Origin: Gemmatimonadota bacterium
GTDB lineage: Bacteria; Gemmatimonadota; Gemmatimonadetes; Longimicrobiales; Gaopeijiaceae
Assembly (NCBI GenBank): GCA_016873995.1
Contig: VGVR01000010.1
Span: 1-64,000 of the forward strand
Direction: 5' to 3'
Length of the DNA stretch: 64,000 nt
Below, piece after piece: positions 49,433 through 58,169 of this stretch; position 1 is the stretch's first letter; each line of letters opens with the position of its first letter. Under the pieces are notes generated by a model that saw only the letters and a list, made by a program, of their open reading frames with translations, searched no databases and was not told where the DNA came from. Made by a program: the position numbers and the translations under genes.

Positions 49433-49475
49433 CTGCGATCCGAAGGTGGTGACTCCGCTGAGGCCTGCCCGGACT

Positions 49476-49560
49476 GTCTGGGCCTCTGGCGCTCGGTTGC
49501 GGCGTCGAAGAGGGCGAGGCGCTCGGCCACGTTGTGGACGTTCGCAGGTGCGGCGCTCAT
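49476..49560 (-). pseudogene. Possible cupin N-terminal remnant
   Basis: In another frame upstream of the PIN remnant, MSAAPANVHNVAERLALFD reads like the first helix and strand of small cupin proteins (NLAEKLALFDEHW in typical members). Homology fades after about 28 codons. It may be a second decayed gene, but the match is short. Besides this and the PIN remnant, the 628-base stretch 49045-49672 holds no gene. Confidence 0.25.
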
Positions 49561-49672
49561 CGAATACCTGCGATCCCTGAACGGGACGTAGGCAGCCGAC
49601 GCGCAAATCGCAGTGGAGGATCCGTTTCCTATTAGCAGGCGTCGTCCCTCAAGCCCCCAGCGGAGGTGTCCC

Positions 49673-50446
49673 ATGTCACGTTCTCGGTTGTGCATTGCGC
49701 TGCTGCCATTCTTCGCCGTCGGGTGCATCGACGTGCCGTCACCGTCGGGGCCCTCGGGGATCGAGGCATCCCGCCCGGACTTCGAGCTCTACGACGCGCG
49801 CCAGGTGATGGACGCACGACGGGTGAACGTGAGCGTGCAGGGGACGTTCCAGGTGACGTCCGGCACGCCGCCGCGGGTGCTCGGAGCGGGTGGGCGGGTC
49901 GAGCCCGCCAACTTCCCCGGGCACCCTCCGGCCGGGCCGGGTACGTGCCTCGACGGCCGCTGGTTCAACGCGCGTGGCCATGGTACCAGCGGCTCGATGG
50001 AGAACCCGCATCCGCACTGCTTCGATCCGGGAACCGACGGCATCACGATCGTGCTGGAGCCGATCTCGAGTCAGCTCATCGCCTCGCGCGAGCCCGCAAG
50101 CACGACCCTCGTGCTCTCCAACCTGGACGACGTCTACGTGCACTACGAGGCGCCCGGGTCGACGTGCCAAACGAAGCCGTGCTATCAGGCGGGCGGCTGG
50201 GGCACGGTGGCGGCCTACGCGATCAACGCGGCGACCAACCAGCGGGTGGGGATCATCAAGTTCCCGTTGACACTGCAGAAAGTCTCGGGCGACCCGTTCG
50301 AGTGCACCCTCGATGGCGACCCGGCGCAAACCGGGTGCATCAACTTCATCTATACGGCGAGCTACAATCCGCTTCCGCCGGAAGAAGGAGGTCAAGGGAC
50401 GCCGCAACCGGTGACCGGCTTCCTGCATTGGTTCGCGGTCAGGTAG
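49673..50446 (+). CDS. Predicted lipoprotein of unknown function
   Basis: The 257-residue precursor has a lipoprotein signal with lipobox FAVGC (Cys18). The mature protein is beta-rich with several Cys (GTCLDGRW, PHCFDPG, CQTKPCYQAGGW, FECTLDGDPAQTGCINF) and His-rich GHGTSGSMENPHPHC. I recognise no family. The ATG at 49673 has an upstream GGAGG at a good distance (AGCGGAGGTGTCCC), so the start is secure. It stands alone and is followed by a strong terminator-like structure. Confidence 0.6.
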   Translation: MSRSRLCIALLPFFAVGCIDVPSPSGPSGIEASRPDFELYDARQVMDARRVNVSVQGTFQVTSGTPPRVLGAGGRVEPANFPGHPPAGPGTCLDGRWFNARGHGTSGSMENPHPHCFDPGTDGITIVLEPISSQLIASREPASTTLVLSNLDDVYVHYEAPGSTCQTKPCYQAGGWGTVAAYAINAATNQRVGIIKFPLTLQKVSGDPFECTLDGDPAQTGCINFIYTASYNPLPPEEGGQGTPQPVTGFLHWFAVR

Positions 50447-50477
50447 GAGGGGCGAAACGAGCTTACACGGACTGTCG

Positions 50478-50524
50478 GGGCCTCCCGGCGACGAGGAACA
50501 GGCTCCTCGGGCGCTGGGAGGCCC
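50478..50524 (+). terminator. Nested stem-loop after the lipoprotein gene
   Basis: Arms GGGCCTCCC (50478-50486) and GGGAGGCCC (50516-50524) pair perfectly over nine bases, with an inner hairpin CGAGGA/TCCTCG (50492-50497 and 50504-50509). A pyrimidine-rich CTCCTCATATTTCTC follows. It begins 32 bases after the lipoprotein stop and is best read as its transcription terminator. The rest of 50447-50738 shows no gene. Confidence 0.6.
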
Positions 50525-50738
50525 TCCTCATATTTCTCACTCCTCGTTGCTTCACGCGAGAACAACTGGTACGCGATTCTGCTGCGATCGGCGCCTCGCG
50601 TAGCAGCCGAGCGAGGCGGCTACGGCGAAGATTCCTTCCCCACCTTGCTGCCCCAGCAAGCCGCTCCTAGCGTGGCACCGGTCGACTTCGCCCACGCGAG
50701 GCGACGACCGCTCCGCCATCCGCCAGGAGGCATCTGCC

Positions 50739-51644
50739 ATGAGGTCCTATGCCGTAGTCCTGTTCGCGGGAGTCGCACTCGTGGCAGGCGTCTCGAGCGG
50801 CCAGGGCCAGGTGCCGCCGCTCGACGCGCCCAGGCCACTCGAGGCCCGAGCGAGCCTCTGGACGGAAGAGCTGACCTGGATGGAGGTGCGCGACCTCGTC
50901 GCCGACGGGTGGACCACGGTGATCATCGGTACCGGCGGCGTCGAACAGAACGGCCCGTACGTCGCTGGCGGCAAGCACAATTACGTGCTCGAGACCGTCA
51001 TGCCGGAGATCGCGCGCGCGATCGGCAGGACGCTCCTCGCGCCGGTCGTGAAGTTCGTCCCGGAAGGGTCGATCGAGCCCACCACCAGCGGGCACATGCG
51101 CTATCCCGGCACCATCAGCCTGGAGGCGGCGACGTTCGAGGCGCTCCTGACCGATATCGCTCGGAGCTACAGGGCCCACGGCTTCAGGGACATCGTCCTG
51201 ATCGGCGACAGCGGCGGCAATCAGACCGGCATGAGGAACGTGGCCGAGGCGCTCAACCGTCGCTGGGTGGCGGAGGGGAGCGATGCGCGTGTGCACTTCC
51301 TGTCGGAGTACTACTCGGAGGATCAGTGGAGCTACGACTTCCTGAAATCGATCGGGATCACGCAGATCGACCGCGCGCCGGGCGCGGAGCCGGACGTGCG
51401 CAGTGACTGGCGCAACGGTATGCACGACGACGTCTACTACGAGGCGCAGATCGCGGTGCAGGATCCGAACCACATCCGCGTCGAGGAGCGTGCGCGTGCC
51501 GGGCTGATGTCATTGCACGAAGTGCCCTACCCGTCGGTGACCTGGGTGGTGGACGTCGGGCGCAGGTTGGCTGCCTATCGCGCCGAGGTCACGGCGCGCG
51601 CGTTTCGTGCGTCGCAGGAGCGGGTGCGGGGCGGCGGCGGGTAA
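50739..51644 (+). CDS. Exported creatininase-family protein with altered metal ligands
   Basis: The 301-residue precursor has a signal peptide (VVLFAGVALVAGVSSGQGQ). The mature part follows the creatininase (metal-dependent amidohydrolase) fold: LTWMEVRDLVADGWTTVII, IGTGGVEQNGPYVAGGKHN, PEGSIEPTTSGHMRYPGTIS, and VLIGDSGGNQTGMRN. Classical members have E-Q-H-G and a later H-G-G-N that bind metal. Here these read E-Q-N-G and D-S-G-G-N, so binding or chemistry may differ. I recall this variant as a recurrent exported subfamily. The gene has no operon partner. Confidence 0.78.
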   Translation: MRSYAVVLFAGVALVAGVSSGQGQVPPLDAPRPLEARASLWTEELTWMEVRDLVADGWTTVIIGTGGVEQNGPYVAGGKHNYVLETVMPEIARAIGRTLLAPVVKFVPEGSIEPTTSGHMRYPGTISLEAATFEALLTDIARSYRAHGFRDIVLIGDSGGNQTGMRNVAEALNRRWVAEGSDARVHFLSEYYSEDQWSYDFLKSIGITQIDRAPGAEPDVRSDWRNGMHDDVYYEAQIAVQDPNHIRVEERARAGLMSLHEVPYPSVTWVVDVGRRLAAYRAEVTARAFRASQERVRGGGG

Positions 51645-51681
51645 GCAGCCGTCAGTAGTCGAAAGGCGGAGCACCGATGGC

Positions 51682-51903
51682 TCAGGCTCCGACCACGAGC
51701 CTCCCCTTCGGCTCCGGAATCGCGCGACCCATCGCTTTGGCCATCTCGATCCACTCGTCGATGATGACCGCGACGTTCTCCAGCGCCTCTTGCTGCGATT
51801 GACCGTCTGCGGCGCAACCCGGCAACTCCGGGACCTCGGCGATGAAGGCGCGGTCCTCATCGCTCCAGGAGAGCACGATCTCGTAGCGATGCTCAGTCTT
51901 CAT
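51682..51903 (-). CDS. hicB: HicB-like antitoxin
   Basis: The 73-residue protein has the HicB partial RNase H fold: RYEIVLSWSDEDRAFIAEVP, ELPGCAADGQSQQEALENV and VIIDEWIEMAKAMGR. There is no C-terminal helix-turn-helix, so DNA binding, if any, must come from a short tail. It should bind and neutralise HicA, whose gene precedes and overlaps it by 11 bases. Confidence 0.85.
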   Translation of the reverse strand: MKTEHRYEIVLSWSDEDRAFIAEVPELPGCAADGQSQQEALENVAVIIDEWIEMAKAMGRAIPEPKGRLVVGA

Positions 51904-52162
51904 CGCGGAGTTCCTTGTCCAGTCCGTACTTCGCCAGCACGCGGCGGACCTGCTTCACCTGGTACCTCTTCGCCCTTCCCGACTTGTCCGGTTGCAGATT
52001 GATGATCTCTGCCACTCCGTCGCGCCCGAACACGTGATGGCTGCCCGTGATCCGTTCAGCGAACCGCAGTGCCTTCAACAGCGCCCTGAGGTGAGCGAAC
52101 CGGACGTTGGCGTCCGAGGTTCCACCCATCACTCGCGACAATGTCTCACAGAGGCGCGCCAT
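51893..52162 (-). CDS. hicA: HicA-like mRNA interferase toxin
   Basis: The 89-residue protein matches the longer HicA type: MARLCETLSRVMGGTSDANV, FAHLRALLKALRFAERITGS, then the catalytic His in GSHHVFGRDGVAEIINLQP, and YQVKQVRRVLAKYGL. It would cleave mRNA with its dsRBD-like fold. The ATG at 52162 fits homologues. The open frame continues upstream without stop into a hicB-like remnant. Confidence 0.83.
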   Translation of the reverse strand: MARLCETLSRVMGGTSDANVRFAHLRALLKALRFAERITGSHHVFGRDGVAEIINLQPDKSGRAKRYQVKQVRRVLAKYGLDKELRDED

Positions 52163-52320
52163 TCGCCAAGTCTCCGTGTCTCGGCGGGGCGCTGCGATGG
52201 TGCGATGGGACTGCGTTGATGCGATCCGCTCCTCGATCATGACCGCGACGCTCTCGAGCGCCTCGTGGCGCGTACTGACGTCCGACGCGCACCACTCGAG
52301 TCCGGGAAATCGGCGACCTG
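52163..52320 (-). pseudogene. Second hicB remnant fused in frame ahead of hicA
   Basis: Codons just upstream of hicA, in the same frame, read PGLEWCASDVSTRHEALESV and AVMIEERIA. This is the middle of a HicB domain (compare PGCAADGQSQQEALENVAVI in the intact hicB). The N-terminal strands and any start are lost. It looks like a tandem duplicate or an older hicB whose end ran into hicA. The surrounding gap (52163-52505) holds otherwise only a short plus-strand frame. Confidence 0.55.
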
Positions 52321-52395
52321 CGTCGGGCCTTCCGGTGTCTGCCCGACCTCGCGTCTGTCTGCCGCCTGACGGACTATCGCGCTCCACTACGTCGC

Positions 52396-52494
52396 ATGGT
52401 GGAGTCGCTGAGGAGCGAGTTGCGGGTGGTCGCCGACGGGGTCGTGACGAATAGCCGTCGAATCGATGAGCTGGGACTGCGCGCCCTGGAGTAA
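52396..52494 (+). other. Short plus-strand open frame, possible gene tail
   Basis: A frame with GC-biased third positions runs from about 52313 to a TAA at 52492-52494. It includes MVESLRSELRVVADG and NSRRIDELGLRALE. Only 32 codons follow the first ATG (52396). It may be the C-terminal end of a lost gene. I do not recognise it, and it could be chance. Confidence 0.25.
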
Positions 52495-52505
52495 CGCGAG
52501 CCCGC

Positions 52506-55265
52506 CTACCTCGCCCCCTCCAACCTCTGGAGCAACGCCCGCAGCTCCGCGAGCGCCTCCCCGAACCCCTGCCAGTTCCCCTGACGCGCGCTCGCCTCCG
52601 CGCGTTCGAGCAGGTCGAGCGCCTCGGACGACCAGGCCGCTCCCCGCGGCAGCTCGAGACCAGTCGCGCCGGGAGCCGCCGACGATGTTGGCGCGAGCCC
52701 CGCGAGCGCCCGCACGGCGTCTTCGAGCTGCTCCATCATGACCACGCGCGTGCCGTCGCTCACCACGTAGCGGCGGAGCTCGGGGATCGCGTCCGCATCG
52801 GCTGCCAGGAAGATGGGCTCCATGTAGACGAAGCGGTCCCCGACGGGCACGAGGTGCAGATGCCCGGTCCAGACGTCGCTCCCGCCGGTGCGCCAGAGCG
52901 AGAACTGCTGCGAGATGAGGGGGTCCTGCTCGATGAGCGCTTCGATCTGCCGCGGGCCTGGCACCTGATCCGCCACCGGGACGTCGAGGAGCACAAGCTC
53001 GGGCTGACCGACTCCGTCGGTACGGCCCACGAGCGTGCCGGTGAGGTTCTGCCTCCCCGCCGGAACGAACACGGCGGTGAGCGAGAAGTGGGGGCGGGCC
53101 TCTCCCGGAAGCGCGTAGAGCGCGTACTCGGGCCGGTACGGCACGGGACTGGTCCCCTCGGCGAGTTCCTGGGGCTCGCTCCACACGTCCTGCTGACCGT
53201 GGAATGCAGGCGCGGTCTCCTGGTGGTACTGGAGCAGCACGCGGCTCTGGAGCCCGAGCAGCGAACGTGGATACCGCAGGTGGGAGCTCAGCTCGTGCGG
53301 CATCTCCTCGATGGGCGTGAGGAGCCCCGGGAACGCCGCCTCGTAGGCATCGGCGATGGGGTCGTCCACGGGCACGCGGTAGAACACGATCTCGCCGGTC
53401 ACCGCGTCGACGGTGACCTTCACGCTGTTGCGCACGTAGCGCACGCCGCGGCGCACCACACCGAAGTCGCTCGCGGTCGCGAGCGGGAACGCGCCGGTGC
53501 CAGTGAACCCGTCGAGGACCCAGACGATGCGTCCCTGGTGGAGCACAGGGTACGGATCCTCAGGGAACCGCAGGAAGGGCGCGATCGCGAGCGCGCGCTC
53601 CACCACGAGGCGCCGGTGCACGAAGTGGCTCGCGTCGGTGAGCTCCGAGGCGAACAGCAGGTTGGCGTCACCGAACTGCCAGGCGAGCAGCGCCGTGCGG
53701 AGCGCCGACGTCAGCTGGATCCCCTTGGGATAGTCGACACCGGCCACGCCCGGCGTGGAGTCGGGCGCGAGATACTCGCCGGACTCGGGGATCACCACCG
53801 CGTAGTTCTGCGGCGTGGTGCCGAAGAAGACCTCCGGCCGCTCGAGACGCAGCGTCTCGAACCCCTGTCCCGCCGCAGTCGTCTCGGGTGACAGCCCGGA
53901 CAACAGCATGCGCGGCCGCCCCTCGGGCGTGCGTTCGGTCGCCAGGCTCGCCACCAGGCCCATACCCGCCACGTAGCGCTTCCGCAGGTGCTGGTTCTGC
54001 CAGTTGGGATCCTGGATGCCCCCGGGATCGATCTGGCGGACCGCGAGCGCCACCGGCACTGGCCCGTCGGGACCCTGGTAGCGGTCGATGCTCGCGTCCG
54101 CGAAGTCGTAATACGGAAAGAGCGCCTCGAGCGAACGGTACGTGGCGAGGAGCGCGTTCGGATTCCACACGGGGAGTCCTTCGAACTGACGCGTGGCTCC
54201 CTCCCAATCGATATCGCGATCTGCGGCATACGCGAAGCTCCGGCGCTCGAGTCGGTCGAGCCCGAACCCGAGCCGCGTGAAGACGATATTGTGCTCGATG
54301 AACGGGGTCTCACGCGCGAGCTCGTTCGGCTCCACGCGGAACCGCTGCACGAAGCTCGGATAGAGCTGTCCGATCACCAGCCATCCGACGGCCACGGAAG
54401 CGAGCGACAGCAGCACGGGGCCCACCCTCCCCTGCCACGCTCCCCAGAAGGTCGCCGCACCGGCAAGCAGGTAGACGACCATGAGCGTCTGCAGCGCCGG
54501 GAGGCGCGCCTGCGCATCCGTGAACCCGAAGATCTCCTGCACCGCCGAGCTCCCACTCGTCAGCAGCAGATAGCGCTGTACCCAGAGTCGCGCCGCGAGC
54601 AAGACCAGGAACACGGCGATGAGCAGACCCAGGTGCACGCGCGGAAGCCGCTGCGCATCGAGCCCGTGGCGCGTCCAGCGGAGCGTGCCGGTGGCCGCGT
54701 ACGCCGCGGTGACGAGTGTGAAGATAAGGAACGTGACGATGAGCGCGAGCGTGACCCCCGACGCGAGCAGAGGCACCGCGAATACGTAGAACCCGACGTC
54801 GTGTCCCAGCACCGGATCGACGAGCCCCCACGGCTGCGAGCTCGTCAGGAGCGCAGCCTGGATGCCGAGGTTCGGCGGCACGGCGGCCCCGAACCAGAGG
54901 CCGAGCAGCACCGCCGCCACCGTGATGCCCGCCCACACGAGCTGGCGCGGGATCCGCTCCGCGAACTCGATGTTGGCGAAGCGGCGGCGGATCTGGATGG
55001 TGCCGAGCGTGCTCGACGCCACGCGGAGGTTCAGCAGCACCAGCAGGCCAACCGCGAGCGCGGCCACCGCGCGGATCCCCCACTCCCAGAACACCCTACG
55101 CCAGAATACCGCAGAGTATCCTGTCTGGGCCTGCCAGAGGATCTCCACGTAGGCCGCGGCGAACGCGCGCCCCATCACCAGGAGGAGCCCGAGCGCGACC
55201 ACGAGGGCGACCACGAGCCGCCCACCACGCAGCGTAGACAGGTACGAGCGCACGCCGCGGGTCAT
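52506..55265 (-). CDS. UPF0182 (COG1615) large membrane protein
   Basis: The 919-residue protein has about seven membrane segments in the first 300 residues and a large exported domain after them, as in UPF0182. Signatures are NLRVASSTLGTIQIRRRFAN, PVLGHDVGFYVFAVPLL, FRVEPNELARETPFIEHNI, RYQGPDGPVPVALAVRQIDP, YGSSGYGIP-like equivalents around TPGVAGVDYPKGIQLTS, and RYVRNSVKVTVDAVTGEIVF. The role is unknown. The C-terminal 60 residues (after TSSAAPGATG) form a coiled helix with EALDLLERAEASARQGNW. It ends alone. Confidence 0.92.
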   Translation of the reverse strand: MTRGVRSYLSTLRGGRLVVALVVALGLLLVMGRAFAAAYVEILWQAQTGYSAVFWRRVFWEWGIRAVAALAVGLLVLLNLRVASSTLGTIQIRRRFANIEFAERIPRQLVWAGITVAAVLLGLWFGAAVPPNLGIQAALLTSSQPWGLVDPVLGHDVGFYVFAVPLLASGVTLALIVTFLIFTLVTAAYAATGTLRWTRHGLDAQRLPRVHLGLLIAVFLVLLAARLWVQRYLLLTSGSSAVQEIFGFTDAQARLPALQTLMVVYLLAGAATFWGAWQGRVGPVLLSLASVAVGWLVIGQLYPSFVQRFRVEPNELARETPFIEHNIVFTRLGFGLDRLERRSFAYAADRDIDWEGATRQFEGLPVWNPNALLATYRSLEALFPYYDFADASIDRYQGPDGPVPVALAVRQIDPGGIQDPNWQNQHLRKRYVAGMGLVASLATERTPEGRPRMLLSGLSPETTAAGQGFETLRLERPEVFFGTTPQNYAVVIPESGEYLAPDSTPGVAGVDYPKGIQLTSALRTALLAWQFGDANLLFASELTDASHFVHRRLVVERALAIAPFLRFPEDPYPVLHQGRIVWVLDGFTGTGAFPLATASDFGVVRRGVRYVRNSVKVTVDAVTGEIVFYRVPVDDPIADAYEAAFPGLLTPIEEMPHELSSHLRYPRSLLGLQSRVLLQYHQETAPAFHGQQDVWSEPQELAEGTSPVPYRPEYALYALPGEARPHFSLTAVFVPAGRQNLTGTLVGRTDGVGQPELVLLDVPVADQVPGPRQIEALIEQDPLISQQFSLWRTGGSDVWTGHLHLVPVGDRFVYMEPIFLAADADAIPELRRYVVSDGTRVVMMEQLEDAVRALAGLAPTSSAAPGATGLELPRGAAWSSEALDLLERAEASARQGNWQGFGEALAELRALLQRLEGAR

Positions 55266-55275
55266 GCGCGCCGGG

Positions 55276-56643
55276 CTACGGGAGCGAGACTCCCTGGGTG
55301 CCGAGCCAAGCAGCCACCTCCTCGCGGATCTCGCCGAGCCGCTTCTGGCTCTTGGCCTCGAAGCGCGCCACGATCGCGGGCTGGGTGTTGGAGGCCCGCA
55401 TGAGCGCCCAGCCGTCGCCGAAGAGCACGCGCGCGCCGTCCACGTCGATCACGTCGTGGCTCTTCCGGAAGTGCGCGACCGCCTGCTCCACGATGCTCCA
55501 CTTCTGCTCCTCACTCACGTCGATGCGGATCTCCGGTGTGGAAACGTACACCGGGAACTCCGCGACCAGCTCCGAGAGGCTACGTCCTGAACGGCTCACG
55601 AGCGAGATCAGCCGGCATGCGTCGTAGAGCGCGTCGTCGAATCCGTAGTAGTCGTCGGCGACCATGATGTGCCCCGACAGCTCCCCAGCCAGGAGGGCCC
55701 CAGTCTCCTTCATCTTCCGCTTGATGAGGGAGTGGCCGGTCTTCCACATGATGGGCTCGCCCCCCGCCTTGGCGAAGACCTCGGGGAGGACCTGGCTGCA
55801 CTTCACGTCGAAGATGACCTTCTGGCCCGGCCCGAGCTTCTTCAGCAGGTCGAGGCCATAGAGCAGCAGGAGGACGTCCCCGCGCACGATGCGCCCCTTC
55901 TCGTCCACCGCGCCGATGCGGTCTGCGTCGCCATCGAACGCCACGCCCAGGTCGTGGGGTGTGCCGCGGACGGTGTGGATGAGGTCCTCGAGGTTCTCGT
56001 CGACGGTGGGGTCGGGATGGTGGTTCGGGAACGTGCCGTCCGACTCGCAGAAGAGGGGGGTGACCGTCGCCCCCATCGCCTCGAGGAGCTGGACCGCGAC
56101 CAGGGAGCCGACGCCATTCCCGCAGTCGACCGCCACCTTCATCGGGCGAGTCAGCTCCAGACGCTCGGTGACGTCGGCCACGTAGCGATCGAGCACCTCG
56201 ACCCGCTCATGAGAGCCGTGCCCGGAGTCCATGTCCCCCTTGAGGATACGCGTCCGGAGCTCCTGGATCGCATCACCATAGAGAGCGGCCCGGCCAAGGC
56301 TCATCTTCACGCCGTTCCACTCGGGTGGATTGTGAGAGCCGGTGATCTGCACGCCCGCGTGCGTCCCGAGCACCGCCTCCGACCAGTAGAGCACGGGCGT
56401 CGGCACCGTGCCTACGTCCACCACATGAACGCCCGCCGAACGGATCCCCGCGATCAAGCCGGCGGACAGGTCCGGCGACGTCAGCCGGTTGTCGTGCCCG
56501 ACCGCGATCTTGGGCTCCTTCGCCCCGGTCTGCGCGCGCACCATGGATGCGAACGCCTTGCCGACCGAGCGGGTGACTTCGGCATCCAAGTCCTGACCGA
56601 CGATGCCGCGGATGTCGTACTGCCGGAAGATGTGCGCGTTCAC
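55276..56643 (-). CDS. Phosphomannomutase/phosphoglucomutase (AlgC-like)
   Basis: The 455-residue alpha-D-phosphohexomutase interconverts hexose-1- and -6-phosphates, feeding GDP-mannose or UDP-glucose pools. It starts IFRQYDIRGIVGQDLDAEV, has the phospho-Ser in QITGSHNPPEWNGVKMSL near residue 104, the metal loop VAFDGDADRIGAVDE near 235, GELSGHIMVADDYYGFDDA near 320 and the C-terminal phosphate site LMRASNTQPAIVARFEA. The GTG at 56643 overlaps the nuoN stop (GTGA), so it is translated from the nuo transcript. Confidence 0.92.
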   Translation of the reverse strand: MNAHIFRQYDIRGIVGQDLDAEVTRSVGKAFASMVRAQTGAKEPKIAVGHDNRLTSPDLSAGLIAGIRSAGVHVVDVGTVPTPVLYWSEAVLGTHAGVQITGSHNPPEWNGVKMSLGRAALYGDAIQELRTRILKGDMDSGHGSHERVEVLDRYVADVTERLELTRPMKVAVDCGNGVGSLVAVQLLEAMGATVTPLFCESDGTFPNHHPDPTVDENLEDLIHTVRGTPHDLGVAFDGDADRIGAVDEKGRIVRGDVLLLLYGLDLLKKLGPGQKVIFDVKCSQVLPEVFAKAGGEPIMWKTGHSLIKRKMKETGALLAGELSGHIMVADDYYGFDDALYDACRLISLVSRSGRSLSELVAEFPVYVSTPEIRIDVSEEQKWSIVEQAVAHFRKSHDVIDVDGARVLFGDGWALMRASNTQPAIVARFEAKSQKRLGEIREEVAAWLGTQGVSLP

Positions 56644-58154
56644 GGGACCAACGCTCCGAGGCCGGCCACGCTCGCCCGTGCGAAGTCGAGCGCGGCGCTC
56701 GGGAAGAGGCCGGTATAGAGGACGAGTGCGACGCTGACGATCAGCGCCAGCTGCATGGGGAGCGGGGCGACCACGAGCGCATGCTGGTCCGGCTTGGCCG
56801 GGTTCTTCATCCACATGAACCAGGCGATGCGCAGGTAGTACCAGTACGACGCAACGGTCGCCAGCACGAGGATGACGGCGAGCCTCCACTGCTCGGCGTC
56901 GGCCGCGCCCTGGAGCAGATAGATCTTCCCCATGAAGCCGCCCGTGCCGGGGAAGCCTGCGAGCGAGAGCAGGAAGATGGTGAGCGAGACGCCGAGCAAC
57001 GGCTGGGCCCACCCGAACCCGGCGTAGTCCTCGACCTGGAGTCGCTCCTCCGCCTGGTGCGCCACGCCGATGACGATCGCGAACGCGCCGGTGTTCATGA
57101 GCGTGTAGACGAGCAGGTAGAAGAGCAGACCTGCCGCCGCGTTGGTGTTGGACGCGGTGATGGCCACCAGGAGATACCCTGCGTGGGCGATGCTCGAGTA
57201 GGCGAGCATGCGCTTCACGTTCGACTGCACGAGCGCCATGAGGTTCGCGGCGACCATGGTGAGCGCCGCGAGCCACCACACGATCGGATACCAGACGTCG
57301 TCGGCCTCGGGGAACGCGACCACGATGACGCGCAGGAACGCCACGAAGGCGGCGGCCTTCACCGCCGACGACATGAACGCCGTCACCGGCGCGGGCGCGC
57401 CCTCATAGACGTCGGGCGTCCACATGTGGAACGGAACCGCGGCCACTTTGAAGCCGAACCCGATCGTGAGCATCGCGATACCGATCGCGAGCAGTCCCGG
57501 CGTTGCCGTGCCCGCGGACACCGAGGCGCCGATCGCCGCCACGTTCGTGCTGCCGGTCGCGCCGTAGACCAGCGCGATCCCGTAGAGCAGGAAACCTGTC
57601 GCGAATGCACCCAGCAGGAAGTACTTGAGCCCCGCCTCGGCCGACTTCCGGTCGCGCCGGTTGAACGCCGTGAGCGCGTAGACGCCGACCGACATGACCT
57701 CGAGGCCGAGGAAGATGACGATCAGGTCGCGCGCGGCGGCCATGAACATCATGCCCGCGGTCGCGAGCAGGATCAGCCCGTAGAACTCACCCGCCTGCAG
57801 GCGCTGGCGGTAGACGTACGCGAACGAGATCAGGATGGTGAGCGCCGCCGCGCCCAGCAGGATCCAGTTGGCGAAGAGCCGGAAGCGGTCGACGGCGATC
57901 ATTCCGCCCGAGCCCACCTCGTGCACCCCGTAGAGCCACCCGTTCGCGAACGCCGCGCCGAGCACGCCGAAGAGCGCCAGCCAGCCCAGGTCGGCCGCGC
58001 CGGAGAGCGTGGGGTCGCCCGTGGCGTCCTCCCCGCTCTGCCTGTGCCGCTTGGACACGCCCACGATCAGGACGCCCATTCCCCAGATGCACAGCACGAT
58101 CTCGGGGAGGAGCGCCCACCAGTAGTGCACGCCGCGGCTGAAGTCGAGCTCCAT
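56640..58154 (-). CDS. nuoN: NADH-quinone oxidoreductase subunit N
   Basis: The 504-residue antiporter-like subunit of complex I has about 14 membrane segments. It contains FLGLEVMSVGVYALTAFNRR, EAGLKYFLLGAFATGFLLYG, a Lys in KVAAVPFHMWTPDVYEGAP, and VKRMLAYSSIAHAGYLLVAI. These are proton-path and membrane-arm signatures. The ATG at 58154 overlaps an out-of-frame TAA (TAATG) that would be the stop of nuoM after correcting a C-tract (see nuoM). Confidence 0.95.
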   Translation of the reverse strand: MELDFSRGVHYWWALLPEIVLCIWGMGVLIVGVSKRHRQSGEDATGDPTLSGAADLGWLALFGVLGAAFANGWLYGVHEVGSGGMIAVDRFRLFANWILLGAAALTILISFAYVYRQRLQAGEFYGLILLATAGMMFMAAARDLIVIFLGLEVMSVGVYALTAFNRRDRKSAEAGLKYFLLGAFATGFLLYGIALVYGATGSTNVAAIGASVSAGTATPGLLAIGIAMLTIGFGFKVAAVPFHMWTPDVYEGAPAPVTAFMSSAVKAAAFVAFLRVIVVAFPEADDVWYPIVWWLAALTMVAANLMALVQSNVKRMLAYSSIAHAGYLLVAITASNTNAAAGLLFYLLVYTLMNTGAFAIVIGVAHQAEERLQVEDYAGFGWAQPLLGVSLTIFLLSLAGFPGTGGFMGKIYLLQGAADAEQWRLAVILVLATVASYWYYLRIAWFMWMKNPAKPDQHALVVAPLPMQLALIVSVALVLYTGLFPSAALDFARASVAGLGALVP

Positions 58155-58169
58155 TACTGGGCGCGCTCC

